Source: Cheiracanthium punctorium (lineage: Eukaryota; Arthropoda; Arachnida; Araneae; Cheiracanthiidae). Taken from it: a stretch of DNA of 64,000 nucleotides. This document shows, piece by piece, positions 1 through 10,469 of the stretch. The stretch's first letter is position 1. Each line of letters starts with the position of its first letter. A model generated the notes under the pieces. The model did not search any database. It saw only the letters and a program-made list of their open reading frames with translations, and had not been told where the DNA came from. The stretch is from NCBI GenBank assembly GCA_038373885.1, contig JAWZYV010001785.1:310001-374000 (forward strand). The letters run 5' to 3'. The position numbers and the translations under genes were made by a program.

Positions 1-1299
1 TTTTTTGTTAAAGCGCGATATCGACGACTGTGATCCAGTGATTTAATATGCATTCTTTCTCCATCTTTTTTGTGAAGAATCATATTTTCGTTCATTGAAC
101 GCCATTATAACTTTTGTATACAGTAACTTTTGTAACAGTTAAAATAACTACATATTTTCTATAAATAACTATTATTTTGCCAAAGTATTTCTTAATCTTT
201 TGTATGAGCTTTTATTTTTCAACCAAGATTATCTTGCAGACTATTTTTGCATTTCTAAATCTGCGTTGCAGACTTATACAGAAAATTCAGCGACTGGGTT
301 CCACTCTAAAGTCGTGATATACATGAGACAAGTCTCTTCACTGTCTAGCTATCGAGGGAGAAAAGAAAAGATGGTTTAGGGTTCAGCACAGTTTTGCTTA
401 TGTGATATCTTGGGGAGAAGCAGGGAGTGGTTTGGAAAAATTTTAAGTGTTACTCAAACATTTAAATATTTCACGAGAATAAATTAATTATTCACAAAAT
501 AAAAGTCAGAAAGCGAACAGCTATTTGTGCGGGGAATCAAACGCAAAAATATATATAACAAGTAAAGGAATTTCTTGTACTGATTTTTTAAATTATTTTC
601 AGATCTTTTTTTAATAAATACAAATCAAAGTAAAGTTTAGATGATAAACATAACTAAGAGCTATGTATGTACTGAACTGTCCATTATTTCTGAACAAAAA
701 TGAGAAAATTAACTAGTGATTACTGATTTCTGTACTCAACAGACCGCTACTGGCAAGTATATTTACCAGCGTCCTTCATAGGGTTTTAAAGGGAAGGTAC
801 GGTAAGATTGCGTTGGAAAGTGTTTTGGAATGCATGCGCGTGTCAAGGTTTGCCTCTCTTTTTCGTAGCATATGCATCTGTGGCAAAACCCCCTTACGCA
901 TGCATAAACAGACGAAACAAAGACTAGCCTCTCGGTACAGAGTTGGAATAACAGCAGATGCCTAGGGAATGTTTTTCGAATCAGAATTTGGTTAAGTCAG
1001 AATAAATAACGAGATTTGCGCTCGTATGCAAAAAACGCGGAGAAAAGGGCGAAAAATGGAATATATCATTGACTCATAATTTATAGGGAGCGTCGACGAT
1101 GAAGTATATCACTCTGATGTGGCATGCGATTTTTTTCTTTCTTTCTCTACGATACACTGACATAACAGTTCCACGAAGCGTGTGCTGGGACACATGTCGT
1201 AAATTTGCGAACAAATAACCCAGACCGAATTTGTATTGTTTCCATTTCATTTACATTTACATTACAACAAACATTTTGCATCTACCTTTTATAGTGAAA
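1..1299. other. Non-coding AT-rich DNA
   Basis: I see no gene, RNA or bounded transposon here. The stretch at about 470-800 is a diverged match to 60035-60350 and is described separately. Open frames are short and unrecognised. Confidence 0.5.
470..800 (+). repeat. Diverged dispersed repeat F, copy 1
   Basis: This shares an ordered series of words with 60035-60350 in the same orientation: GAGAATAAATTAATTATTCA, then CTGAACAAAAATNAGAAAATT, then a TTTCTGTANTCAA...TTTACCA...AAGTTTTAAA-like block. Spacing is roughly conserved over about 310 bp. No terminal repeats or target duplication are evident, so the family is unclassified. It may be the remains of a long non-LTR or DNA element. Confidence 0.5.
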
Positions 1300-1549
1300 G
1301 TTATAAAAGTCTCCCAGATAAGATGGCTTGGCCACATATTCAGGATATAGTGACGAAGATCCAATAAAAAAAATATCTTTCCAGAAGCCAGATGAAAAGC
1401 GAAGGAGATTCAGGCCACGTACAAGGGGGCTGGATATTATAGAGAAGTGGCTTAAAACACTTGAAGTTAATAGATGGAAAACCATAACGTCAGACAGATC
1501 GAGAAGGAAAAAACTGACTGAGATAGCCTTGACTGGGAACCGGCTGTAG
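1300..1549 (+). pseudogene. Non-LTR retrotransposon C-terminal tail, frameshifted
   Basis: One frame from 1300 reads a RWLGHIFRI motif and then hits a stop at 1348. The next frame continues SDEDPIKKI, then a basic RRRFRPRTR segment, DIIEKWLKTLEV, RWKTI, DRSRRKKL and ends LTGNRL-stop at 1549. The order RWLGH / GRPRxRW-like / W...A.DR..W is the signature of the extreme C-terminus of reverse-transcriptase-bearing LINE ORF2 proteins. A roughly one-base shift near 1345-1352 separates the two parts, so it is dead. No upstream reverse transcriptase is visible, as expected for a 5'-truncated copy. Confidence 0.7.
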
Positions 1550-1796
1550 TGCTTGAGAAGAAGAAGATATACTTTTAAAAAATAACGTTTGATGAATTCT
1601 TAAAAGTTCATAGGCATAAATCTTGGATAGGCAACAGCAATTATCTTTCATGCAATGGGAACTATTTGACCTTTCGTGGTCACATGTCCTTCTCCGGAAA
1701 AAATAACCATTTGTTAATGTCTATTGTCTATGTTCATTTACTAGAAATATTATTTAATTTCAGTAAATGAAGAATACAGCGTCGATGTCTGCTCGA

Positions 1797-2095
1797 CCCC
1801 AAAACGGCCGAGTGGATAAAACACTGAATTTAGTAGATGGTTGAAATGTGAAGGTCCAGGATTCTGGACTATCGAGCGGCTGTTGATCTAACGGTCTGAA
1901 CTTTTGGGTGGTATTCCCCAGATGTAACCAGTAAACACGTTAAAACCACCTTCAGAAAAGTCTTCCGTCAAAGGCAAGGCCCCCCAGGCAGATGCCTCTC
2001 GTGTAGGTTCACACACATCACATACAATGTCTGTTCATTGGGCTTTTGTACCCCTTGACCCACCCCCCACCCCAACTCTTAAAAAAAAAAAAAAA
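1797..2095 (-). repeat. SINE family A copy
   Basis: Read on the minus strand, this has the family A body: CTACACGAGAGGCATCTGCC, a CCTTG..TGACGGAAGACTTTT block, GGTTTTAACGTGTTTACTGG and then a segment ending CCAGAATCCTGGACC. The same blocks occur near 2.9, 4.6, 6.8, 15.9, 32.7 and 39.8 kb. A 13-A run at about 2083-2095 flanks the copy on the plus strand. On the plus strand the opening GGCCGAGTGGATAAAAC is itself box-A-like, so which end is the promoter head is not certain from this copy alone. Confidence 0.6.
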
Positions 2096-2099
2096 TCCA

Positions 2100-2664
2100 A
2101 TTGCAATAAGTGACAAGCTCTCCCAATTTTCTATATAAATTACATATAGCAAAAAATGTACTCACACAGATAAAGAGAAAACATACAAGCAAAAACTACA
2201 ATATAATATAATTTTAAAAAACGATTTTGCTTAAGTGTTCAAGAATTTAATTTTATAACTATAGGTTAAACTGATAAAGTTCTTTATTACTGATGATTTA
2301 AAAACAAAAATACATTTAATCAAATTAAAAAATCAACAACAAATGTCGAAGTGTAATACTTATATGCCCCCCCCCCCAAAAAAAAATGGGATATTAATCA
2401 TCAACTACAAATATAATAAGGAATAGTGAATATAAATACTTCCACAATAACTTTGCATTAAGACTAATTTAAATACAGGGAAATCTTTTTTTCATTTAAT
2501 TATTTAATTTGAACATTTTGTAGTAACTAATATTGACGAAGGTTCGACCCATTTTATTGAAAAAAATAAAGAAGTAGTAGTTAAATTTGGTGGCGCCATC
2601 TACTGAAATTGTTTCTACCATTCTTTCTGTACTCTTAAAACTGAATAAGTTCGTCGCTTGATTA
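2100..2664. other. Non-coding AT-rich DNA with a poly-C run
   Basis: I see no gene. A poly-C run followed by poly-A lies near 2367-2386. A TGGCGCCATCTACTGAAATT phrase near 2591 resembles short phrases seen in other repeats of this window but has no clear boundaries. Confidence 0.4.
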
Positions 2665-2672
2665 TATATATA

Positions 2673-2842
2673 CAGGGGCGTAGGCAGAAATTTTTCATAG
2701 GGAGGGTTACGACTACTGCAACTCACATATATGCATACATGTGTGTGATAAGGGAGTGAAGAATATACATTTTGTATGGCAAAAAATTCCTCATGGGGGG
2801 GGGGGGGTTATGACCCCCCTAACCCCCATTGCTACGCCCCTG
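2673..2842. mobile_element. hAT-type MITE, 170 bp (family M1)
   Basis: The ends are CAGGGGCGTAG and CTACGCCCCTG in inverted orientation, and the element is flanked by TATATATA on both sides (2665-2672 and 2843-2850). The flanking DNA is itself a TA repeat, so this duplication alone is weak, but the same family has perfect, informative 8-bp duplications at 10.96 and 22.02 kb. Inside are ATTTTTCATNGGGGGTTACGAC and a G-run/C-run pair near the right end. There is no coding capacity, so it would depend on a transposase elsewhere. Confidence 0.85.
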
Positions 2843-2934
2843 TATATATATATATATGGAGAAATCGTTAGTTTTGATTTAGAAAATTAATAGACTGTTC
2901 CCGAATTTTGTTTACGTTAAATTATCTAAAATTT

Positions 2935-3210
2935 ACAGGTTCTGTCCTACCTCTCGGCTATCTAATAGTCTGGACTTTGGGCGGATCAAGAAGAAGGGAG
3001 CAAAGGCATATTTAAACTAGATACAATGAGTATTCAAGACCTGCGCCCCCTCCGAAAAAAGTTTCTGAATCCATCCTTCTCTTCAGATGTAACGTGAATA
3101 CTCGTTAGAACCCCTTAAGAAGTTCGACGCTCAAGACCACCTCCCCCCCCCCCCCCCCAAACCTCCCTAGGCAGCTGACCCTCGTGTAGCTTTTCCTTAC
3201 CCTCAAACAA
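2935..3210 (-). repeat. SINE family A copy, degraded
   Basis: The minus strand carries AGCTACACGAGGGTCAGCTGCC, a variable C/G-run segment, AAGGGGTTCTAACGAGTATTCACGTTACATCTG (split here into its recognisable pieces) and a distal CCAGACTATTAGATAGCCGAGAGGTAGGACAG-like end. A short insertion of unrelated sequence lies around 2990-3060. No head with a promoter is recognisable at the upstream end. Confidence 0.55.
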
Positions 3211-3359
3211 ACAAAACAAAATTTATGACGGCATCTACTAAAAATCCAATTATATATATTTGCTTATTATTATAAACAGCTATAATCTCTTAACGTTTCC
3301 AGCAGATGGCGACACTAAATCCTATTATCAAACGGCCCTGCTAATTTGGGGTGACAATA

Positions 3360-3814
3360 CTGTAAAATCGCTTATTTTCGCGAATTTTATATCAATAGAA
3401 CCGAAAGTTGAAAAATCCCTAAACTACCTAAATATAGAACCCCTTTCACATAAAACATTTTAAGAAACTTCCTTGGTCCGAAAAGTTCGTCTCCTCCACA
3501 TCCCCCTTTTAAATGGCTTCAAAGAAGCTGGTATAAATATAAAGTGAATGAGCAGCATTCTATTAGTTATATTATGTTTTATATACAAGAAATAAATTTA
3601 TAGTATCCAAGAAACAGTAGTAAGAAAGAAAGTTGTCACGAAAGAGTTTGTAACTATGCAGTAAATTATTTAAATTTTAATAAGTGAAAAATTTCTGATT
3701 TTTTATTATCATTTGAAGTTTAAAAAAAAAAAAAGTATTTCGCGAGGCTTTAATTTTCGCGAATACGGCGGGCTCTCGAAAATCGCAGCCTCGCTAAAAT
3801 AAGTGATTTTACAG
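3360..3814. mobile_element. TA-flanked MITE with CTGTAAAATC terminal repeats
   Basis: The left end TACTGTAAAATCGCTTATTT and the inverted right end TACTGTAAAATCACTTATTT match at 24 of 26 positions when the following six bases are included, and the TA on each side fits a Tc1/mariner-type target duplication. Ends rich in TTTTCGCGAA occur on both sides. The central part (about 3470-3720) is AT-rich and has no matching inverted partner, so it may be a later insertion. There is no transposase. Confidence 0.75.
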
Positions 3815-3816
3815 TA

Positions 3817-4449
3817 AATTGGGTATGTAGGAAGAGGAATTCTATAAAAAAAATAATATGTATTTAGTACAATTACAGAATTTTATTCAATTCATGAACA
3901 CATGCAGTATCATAGTGGGTGATGAAAATAAATATATGCTGACTTAAACCACTTTTCAATGACTCACGAAGGAAAAAAATCACGTCAAAGGATAGCATTT
4001 CTGGGATCGCCTACAAATTAGGAAAGAAAACATTGATTGCATAAATACATATTACTTTCACTATTATTGATATTGTATAGCCCAGGACCGACTTTGTTTA
4101 TATATATCATATTTCTGAACCTTTTTGTGGTGAAAGGTTGAAACTTTGTGAAACGCCTCATTAATGTACAGGGATTATTTTATTAACTGGGATTTTTTTG
4201 TGCGGGACCGTGTAAAAAATAAAAAGGTTATTAAATCTAAAGAAATAAAAAATTAAGTTTTTAATCGATACGATAAAGTTCTGTACTTTTTAAAGAAACT
4301 TTGTAATTTATATGCCAATAACCAATATTTAAAAAACAAAAGGCTAAGTTTTTTGGGGACCCCATGCATATTTTTACACGTTTTCACGCACAGTTTGATG
4401 CAATTATAGGTAAGCTTTTTAACCAACAGTAAGTTTTGCAGTGGGTCTA
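3817..4449. other. Non-coding AT-rich DNA
   Basis: I see no gene, RNA or bounded repeat in this stretch. Confidence 0.4.
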
Positions 4450-4925
4450 GTCACTAAGCTCCGTTACCGTAAGAACATAGAAAGTGAAGCAGCATCGGCT
4501 TGGCCAGTACTTGGGATGGGTGACAACCTCTCTCGTCAGGGTTGCTGTAGGAGCGTGTACGCTAATGGGAGCTGGTGCACGTAAAATCTGTTTGTGTTTG
4601 TGTGATTATGGCAACGCTACTCTACGGCTATCTGCCGAAGATGGGGTTGCCTTGGTAGGAGGACTTTCAAAGGGGTTCTAATGCGCATTCACGTAATCTG
4701 TTCGTGGATCCAATGTCCTCTATGTTCAAACGATATCTCTGGGGTTACCACCAAGTGCTAGGGCTATCACCTGGAATGGGTTCCAAATTAGGAGGTGGTA
4801 ACGTTGGTCTGCTCAACAGGCTCCAGCATAATAAAATAAACAACATCTGCGGCCCTTGTAGCGGCCAAGTTTTCAGTAAGCCGCTGACCCGGCCATTAGA
4901 AAGAACAAATAAATAAAATAACAAA
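4450..4925 (+). repeat. SINE family B: 5S rRNA-headed SINE
   Basis: The segment GTGAAGCAGCATCGGCTTGG then CCAGTACTTGGGATGGGTGAC (4484-4525) matches the internal control region of 5S rRNA (box A, intermediate element and box C), ending in GCTGTAGG. It is followed by a linker GTGTACGCTAATGGGAGCTG and GTGCACGTAAAATCTG, an inserted piece of family A, and a tail beginning TTCAAACGATATCTCTGGGG. The tail ends in an A-rich AACAAATAAATAAAATAAC. The linker recurs at 8.45 kb and the tail at 26.35-26.56 kb. It is not a functional 5S gene: the 5' third is highly diverged and the 3' end is replaced by SINE sequence. Confidence 0.75.
4597..4694 (+). repeat. SINE family A segment inside the 5S-headed SINE
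   Basis: The family A body (TGTGATTATGGCAACGCT, TGCCTTGGTAGGAGGACTTT, AAGGGGTTCTAAYGCGNATT) interrupts family B between its linker and its tail. A near-perfect direct repeat AATCTGTT(T/C)GTG occurs at 4585-4596 and 4695-4706. It may be a 12-bp target duplication of a retroposed fragment. Alternatively, because intact family A copies read TTACATCTGG at this point, the right-hand repeat could partly be family A sequence, and the join would then be a template switch. Confidence 0.55.
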
Positions 4926-6099
4926 CAGAAGTGTTAAGGGTCCAATGAGCGAGTAGGCTGCGCTACGAGTTTGATATCACGCCTTAATGCTTACAGGTGA
5001 AGCCCGCAAATACAGTAATTAGGACTGTTAAAGTTATTAAATGAAATTTCTCATTTTCCACAAGCGTTACGTTAATATAGGAATCTATATACTCACATAT
5101 ACTAGTGCTAACTACGTCAAAAGTGAAAAGTGCATACATTTCCTATGCAAATATTACTAAAATAACCAACTGAATCGATAGCACCAATAACATACTACAA
5201 GATGTCCCAAAAAGGTGGTAACAAGCTTTAATTCTTTATCTATTAGAGATAAGTGCGCAATGTAAATAAAAAAATGCTCAAAATAAGGTACAAAAAAGAC
5301 TACGGTGAAAGAATTTCCTCTCGTAAATTTTCAAAAAATTACACTTACAAAATTTGAATACGAGCCCCGTACAAAAAAAAAATGTCCAATTAGTAAATGT
5401 GATCATACGCTAATGAGGTAATAGAAAAAAAAATGAAAGTTTGTATCTTAAAACAATGTGAGAGATATGAAGATTTCCAATTTCCTTTACAGCAAGCTTA
5501 TAGCATGTATTTTTTAAACACGCTCACTGCCAGACCAAAAAGTTATTAGAGTAGAGGACAAATTTCTTATGTCAATTTCACATATAAAATATATTTTTTA
5601 TGATAAATGATTCCGGTTGTAAATATTGAAAATTTCACATATTTCTTTCGAAATGCGTGATTTTCGAAAATTTAATTAGTAGTTATTCACAAAAAATGAA
5701 ATAGAAAGATCGGCAATGGATCTATAAAATTTATATACGATTAAGACAAACGTACTTACGTAAATAGCAAACAGGCTCACGCGTAAACAGATGGAAAGAA
5801 CACACCAAACAACCAAAATAACTTACCTAAAAGAGAAAGCGATACATAAATTTAAGACTTAAAATATAGTTCGTAGATATCTATCAATTTAAAAAAAAAA
5901 TAAATATGTTTTACTGGTGTTCTTTAAGTAATCATTCAACTTTTGAATACCTTTTTAAAGAATCCAATTGTCCAAGAGACTCGAAATAAATAAATAAAAA
6001 GAAAATAAGAAAAAATCTCTCAACAAGCTGCACTATGTAAGAAACAGTGAGCCTAGTTACGAAACATAAAGGGAAAAAAAATTAACATTTGAATTTTGC
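4926..6099. other. Non-coding AT-rich DNA
   Basis: I see no gene, RNA or transposon with definable ends. Open frames are short and AT-biased. Confidence 0.4.
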
Positions 6100-6303
6100 A
6101 AAATGGATAATGCTTCAACCCATTTTTGAAGGCATTTTTTGTGCTTATGAACTATTTCTGAAAGTTATATGTGACATACAGGTTTACTGTTAATTTAGTG
6201 CATAGTGGATTGAGTGAAGAAGCATTATTAGTTTTTTCGAGTGTTTAATATCATGTTCTTTTTTTTTTCTTTAAAACCGTACAAAAGTCCTGTGATGCAG
6301 ATC
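6100..6303 (-). repeat. Dispersed repeat D, inverted copy
   Basis: Read on the minus strand, this contains CATCACAGGACTTTTGTACGG, a CATGATATTAAACACTCGAAAA phrase and TAATAATGCTTCTTCACTCA in the same order as repeat D near 14.8-15.0 and 28.2-28.3 kb. No terminal repeats or target duplication can be seen, so the class is unknown. Confidence 0.5.
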
Positions 6304-6461
6304 GGTTTTTAAAAAGAATAGCTTTGATGTCTTAAGGCTGTTTCTTTTAAAATGCATTTCTCTTGACGGAGCTGAAATTAATCTCTCAAAGCTCCTACAG
6401 ATGGCACCACCACGTAAAATGATGCTCACAATTGAATCAATACATACTCTTTGGTCCCATC

Positions 6462-6466
<5 letters not shown>

Positions 6467-6494
<28 letters not shown>
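6467..6494 (+). repeat. Poly-A tract of about 28
   Basis: This long uninterrupted A run lies directly after non-repetitive sequence and could be the tail of a retroposed sequence. No recognisable retrotransposon body precedes it. Confidence 0.5.
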
Positions 6495-6495
<1 letters not shown>

Positions 6496-6779
6496 AGAAT
6501 TTCTCATAAAAAGATACACTACACACATTATTATAAAATCTTTTATTATACGTTCATGATTTTTTTAAAATTAGCGTACAGTCGTAACACTGACAAAGGC
6601 GCAAAAACCATTTAACAAACTACTTTTAAGAGTTTTCTAACGTTCCTATACTTTAAACATAGATTAGGTATCGTAAGTTTGTAAAGCAGCTCGTGAAGAG
6701 ATATTCTGAATTTTCACGGTTTCTAGACTTTATTCCCTCCTGTCTCCTGCGCATATACTGGTCATAAATTGAATAATTT

Positions 6780-6965
6780 TTGTTCGTTTTGTTTGTTTGT
6801 GTGATTATGGCAACGCTGCGCTAGGGCGATCTTCCAAGGATAGGGGTGCCTTGGTAGGAGGACTTTCTAAGGGGTTCTAACGCGTATTCACGTTACATCT
6901 GGAGAAAACCTACGAAAACTCCAGACCGTTAAATCGACAGCAGCGCGATGCGACTGAACCCGGGG
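6780..6965 (+). repeat. SINE family A copy, good body
   Basis: This is the cleanest body of the family: GTGTGATTATGGCAACGCTG, GGTGCCTTGGTAGGAGGACT, TCTAACGCGTATTCACGTTA, CATCTGGAGAAAACC, AAAACTCCAGACCGTTAAAT and CGACAGCAGCGCGATG. No tRNA- or 5S-like head precedes it; the sequence just upstream is TTTGTTTGTTTGTG. It is therefore a 5'-truncated copy. Confidence 0.7.
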
Positions 6966-7752
6966 CATTTACACTTCGGCTGAATAATTTTTAAAGGAAC
7001 TGAAAATATAAACAAAAATCTTATATTTGGTCGAATAGTAATAAATCAGACTCTGTAACATTTTAAATTTATCAAAATAAAAATTATCGATTGTTAGCAT
7101 AAGGAAATGTACCTAGCACAGTTAAATCATTTTACACGAAGATAAGTCTTATTAATTTAAACGAATTTTAAAATGTAATTTGCAGGTTTGTGGTAATTTT
7201 TACCCCCCCCCCCTCTCTCCAACATTTTAATCGTTTATACATCCGTGTATAAATAGTTGTTGTTTAGTTGACAATTAGATGCGGTAAATAGTTGTTTATA
7301 ATCTCATGCGTACTGTAAACAGCTATTCATGTAACAACTGCAAATGAAACCTATTCGTTATGAAAGCAGTTACATATTAAGAATAAATCAATAGATGGCA
7401 GCACCACTCAATAAAATAGTATTGTTTCACGCAAGAAAAATAGTCTGCATTATACGAAAATAATGGTGTTAGTAATTTACTTAGATAGTCAAAAGATATA
7501 TAAATAATTGTAAGCAACCTTAACCCGTATGTAGGACACTCAAATCTGAACATTTTCGACAGTGGTCGTAAAAATTCATAGGCGTTATTTCTTTTTCCCG
7601 TCTCCTATTCACATGTACCCTCAAAAAGTAGCAGGAATATTTTGTATTTTTCAAAGGAAAACTTATGATATATTTAGATTCTCAAGCATATACGCACCCA
7701 CAGAGAGGGCTAAACAGCCCCCCCTCAAAGGTGGAGAATTATAAGTGAAAAG
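6966..7752. other. Non-coding AT-rich DNA
   Basis: I see no gene. A poly-C run at about 7203-7213 and an AATAGATGGCAGCACCACTC phrase near 7389 are the only features of note. Confidence 0.4.
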
Positions 7753-7760
7753 CGTTTAGA

Positions 7761-7907
7761 CATGGGCGCCGGCAGCATAAGGCAAGGGGGGGGCTGGATT
7801 TTTGTATGCAGTGTTTTCCTTTGCTTTTTTGCTCTTTCCAACATGGTAACCATACGTTAAAGTAGTCTTTGCCCCCCCCCCCGGGAAATATTCTGCTGGC
7901 GCCCATG
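7761..7907. mobile_element. hAT-type MITE, 147 bp (family M2)
   Basis: The inverted ends are CATGGGCGCCGGCAG and CTGCTGGCGCCCATG, and the 8-bp sequence CGTTTAGA is duplicated exactly at 7753-7760 and 7908-7915. This is the expected hAT target-site duplication. G- and C-runs lie just inside the ends, as in family M1, but the terminal bases differ so it is a separate family. There is no coding capacity. Confidence 0.9.
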
Positions 7908-7915
7908 CGTTTAGA

Positions 7916-8436
7916 TACAAAAATTGGTCACTTAATGAATTAAACCGTTTTATTTTTAAAAATTCTCTTCACATTCTTTCTTAAACCTCGGTTTTAAATA
8001 AATGCTTGCCGTTAGTACATGACACTGGTTCCCAACCTGCGTTTCGCGAAAATTATATACTGGTATACTAAGAATATACGAGAATTCAAATTTTTCGGAT
8101 TTTAGAAGGAGTTCGTAGAGATAAAAAGGTTGGCAACCATTAGTATTTGAAATGCAGTTGAATTAAGTTACAACGTCTTTTAAAAGAAATGCACATAATT
8201 ATTTATGACTCTATGAAGCTTTACACTGACAGTGGGCATGTGCTGAATGGGCAGATGGTACAGAATATTTTGATGGTAAGAAAGTTGGAATTATAATCAA
8301 GGTCATGATAACAGAATTCAGCGGTAAATCCTGGGTGCGCCACTGTTCTCAAGTGTAATTTATACGATTCTACGATAGCCGGTACTTCTGTTTTAAATAA
8401 AAAGAAAAAGAGGGAACTTTCTTTAAAAGCTTTAAA
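7916..8436. other. Non-coding DNA
   Basis: I see no gene, RNA or bounded repeat here. Confidence 0.4.
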
Positions 8437-8690
8437 GTATTTTGGATACGAACTCTACGTGCACCCGCTCATTTTAGCGTACACGGTTCCACTCCACAGC
8501 AGGCCAGGTGCAAGAAGTTTTCACTTTGCCAACCGCTGACAAACAGATGTCAAACCGATGTGAGCTGCAAAGGTCGGTACAGATTCACTTTCGGCGTTCT
8601 GATGGGAACCGAGCTTAAACCGACTCGGTCCACTGCAGGACGAGCTTTCCTCGACTGAGCAGTGGAAACTGCTGAGAATTACTTATCCAG
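8437..8690 (-). repeat. SINE family B copy, 5S-derived head
   Basis: The minus strand reads CTCGGTTCCCATCAGAACGC then CGAAAGTGAATCTGTACCGA, which aligns with the 5S rRNA segment around its box A and with the head of the 26.7-kb copy. Further along it reads CCTGCTGTGGAGTGG, then the family B linker GTGTACGCTAAAATGAGCGG and GTGCACGTAGAGTTCG. The middle of the 5S region (intermediate element and box C) is badly degraded. The tail seen in the other copies is missing. Confidence 0.6.
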
Positions 8691-9631
8691 TCGTCGAAAG
8701 CAAGAGTCAACGACATTCTTCTGTATAAAGTGAAACGCAACGTTACCAACCTAACCAATCATATTACAACAACGTCCTTATTTCATGCTCCAATACAAGA
8801 TGTAGCCAATGTAGAAGGGATGTTGCCTATACCGAACGAAACGATCACGTGCTGAACAAAATCTACTTTCGGACACCGTGAGAAAACAGCTTAGCGACCA
8901 ACAAACAGGAGAGAGCACGATTAACGGTACAACCAACAACACAGCTCTTCGGGTAAGCCGATCACGTATGGCATTGACCATCATCATCATTATTATTATA
9001 TAACGTGCCGCGATCAGTCACGATTCACCGGTCGCAATTTGTTAGTTTTCACCGGTGAAATTTTCATCGAAAGTGTCCTGGGAAATGCAAATGAATCTCG
9101 AATCCAGAAAATTATAGATGGACAGCGAGACGTTATGCGCAAATAAGGGTGATCGGGTTTCTAGTGTCTTCCTCATAACAGTTATTTGTTTTGTGGTGTC
9201 GTTTGCTTTTTTTCCTACCTAGAGGGGGAAATGATTTGGCGAAAACTTTTGGAGGAATTTTTGTAGCGGTTGTATTTTAATATATCATTGTTCGTTTGGA
9301 GGTACGTGTGTCGTTTTATATATAATTTGGTACGGAATTTTATTTATTTTTCTTTTCTTTAAATTATCCATGCAGAGGTTATTCACTTTTTGAAATCAGG
9401 TTGTTACGGGGAAGGTGAATTTCTGAGTGAAGATTTAGACGTGTACCGAAGGACAATTCCATTACACAGTCTCCGTTTTTTCGTGAAGGTTTCAGGAATC
9501 TCGCAACTTATCAGTTGAGCGGAGAGTCTTTTTTGAATATTTCCTGTGGTACCGATTACTTTGAAAAACTGTTCTAAAGTTGCATAATATTTTAAAAGAA
9601 CCCTTAAAAAAATACGAAAACATTTCCTATT
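8691..9631. other. Non-coding DNA
   Basis: I see no gene. A short open frame on the minus strand at 8778-8990 has a hydrophobic stretch but no recognisable domain and no supporting context. Confidence 0.4.
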
Positions 9632-9635
9632 TTAA

Positions 9636-10145
9636 CCCTTTAACGCGGAGTGTTCCCGCTCTAGGAACACCAAACTCTGACGTTTTGACTGTTAAAGTCA
9701 CGAAGAATAGATTTGATTTCTATAAAAATAGTTGCGGGTACCATAGCTCCACGAGAATTCTTTACTTTTTAGCACGTCATTTCCGGTAAAAAAAATTGCC
9801 ACGATTATTTTAAACAGCACTGGCATCTTCTGAAAAGTGAAAGAATGCGAGAACAGCTGGATAGATTGCCCAATGCTGAAAAAAGGGCAGCCGTTGCCAT
9901 CGCTCGACTTAACGACCACCAAGATGGCCGACGATCGAAACGCTCATTGCGTGCCACAGATCTAGAGACCCTTTTCTGACGACAGCTGGCTGTGCCGGCA
10001 CGGCCGATTGTCGTAAAAAAAAGTTCTCTAGATCTGTGGCACGCGATGAACGTTTCGATCTTCCGCCATCTTGCTGGTCGTTAAGTCGAGCGATGGCAAC
10101 GGCTGCCCTTTTTTCAGCATTGGCAAAGAGTTGCGCCTCAAAGGG
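9636..10145 (+). mobile_element. TTAA-flanked fold-back MITE (family P), copy 1
   Basis: The element runs from CCCTTTAACGCGGAGTG to GCGCCTCAAAGGG and is flanked by TTAA at 9632-9635 and 10146-10149, the piggyBac-type target duplication. The left about 200 bp is single-copy within the element and includes a GTGTTCCC/GGGAACAC-type hairpin. The right half is a palindrome with arms of about 130 bp that contain CCAATGCTGAAAAAAGGGCA and TACCAGCAAGATGGCGGACG-type sequence. The centre is CAGCTGGCTGTG/CCGGCACGGCC. There is no transposase. Confidence 0.85.
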
Positions 10146-10420
10146 TTAACGCGCGGTGTCCTCGCCATGAGGACCCAACTCTGACATTTCGACTGTTTTG
10201 ATTCACGGAGAATAAATCTGATTTCACTAAAATACTTAAGGAGGACATAGTTACGAGAGAATCCTTTCCTATTCAACACATAATTTCCCATAAAAATGAT
10301 CGATTATTTGTAAAATGAACGTCCGTATTATTTTTATCAGCACAGGCATCAATGATAATTGGAGAATGTGATTGAAAATATATACATAGATGTAGAAGAA
10401 AAACTAGATAGAATGGAAAT
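10146..10420 (+). mobile_element. Family P relative, left-part fragment
   Basis: Starting at the TTAA shared with the previous element, this follows the left region of family P: CGCGCGGTGTCCTCGCCATG, CAACTCTGACATTTCGACTG, TCACGGAGAATAAATCTGAT and a CACAGGCATC...ATTGGAGAATG block. It is far more diverged than the complete copies and lacks the palindromic half and the right end. It may be an older relative abutting the younger insertion. Confidence 0.55.
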
Positions 10421-10469
10421 GGTAGCGTTTCGAAGGGTTGAATACGTACTGCAGGGTTACATATTAAAA

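Noticed and set aside
4484..4560. A functional 5S rRNA gene
   Set aside because: The 5' third is too diverged, there is an extra G in the box C region, the 3' end is replaced by SINE sequence, and there is no terminator T-run.
9698..10291. Overlapping open frames on the minus strand, and the similar ones at 22749-23176, 27757-28063, 39057-39540 and 40686-40947
   Set aside because: They are translations of the family P palindrome and left region. The same peptide pieces (such as RFDRPPSCW) appear from both strands because the arms are inverted copies.
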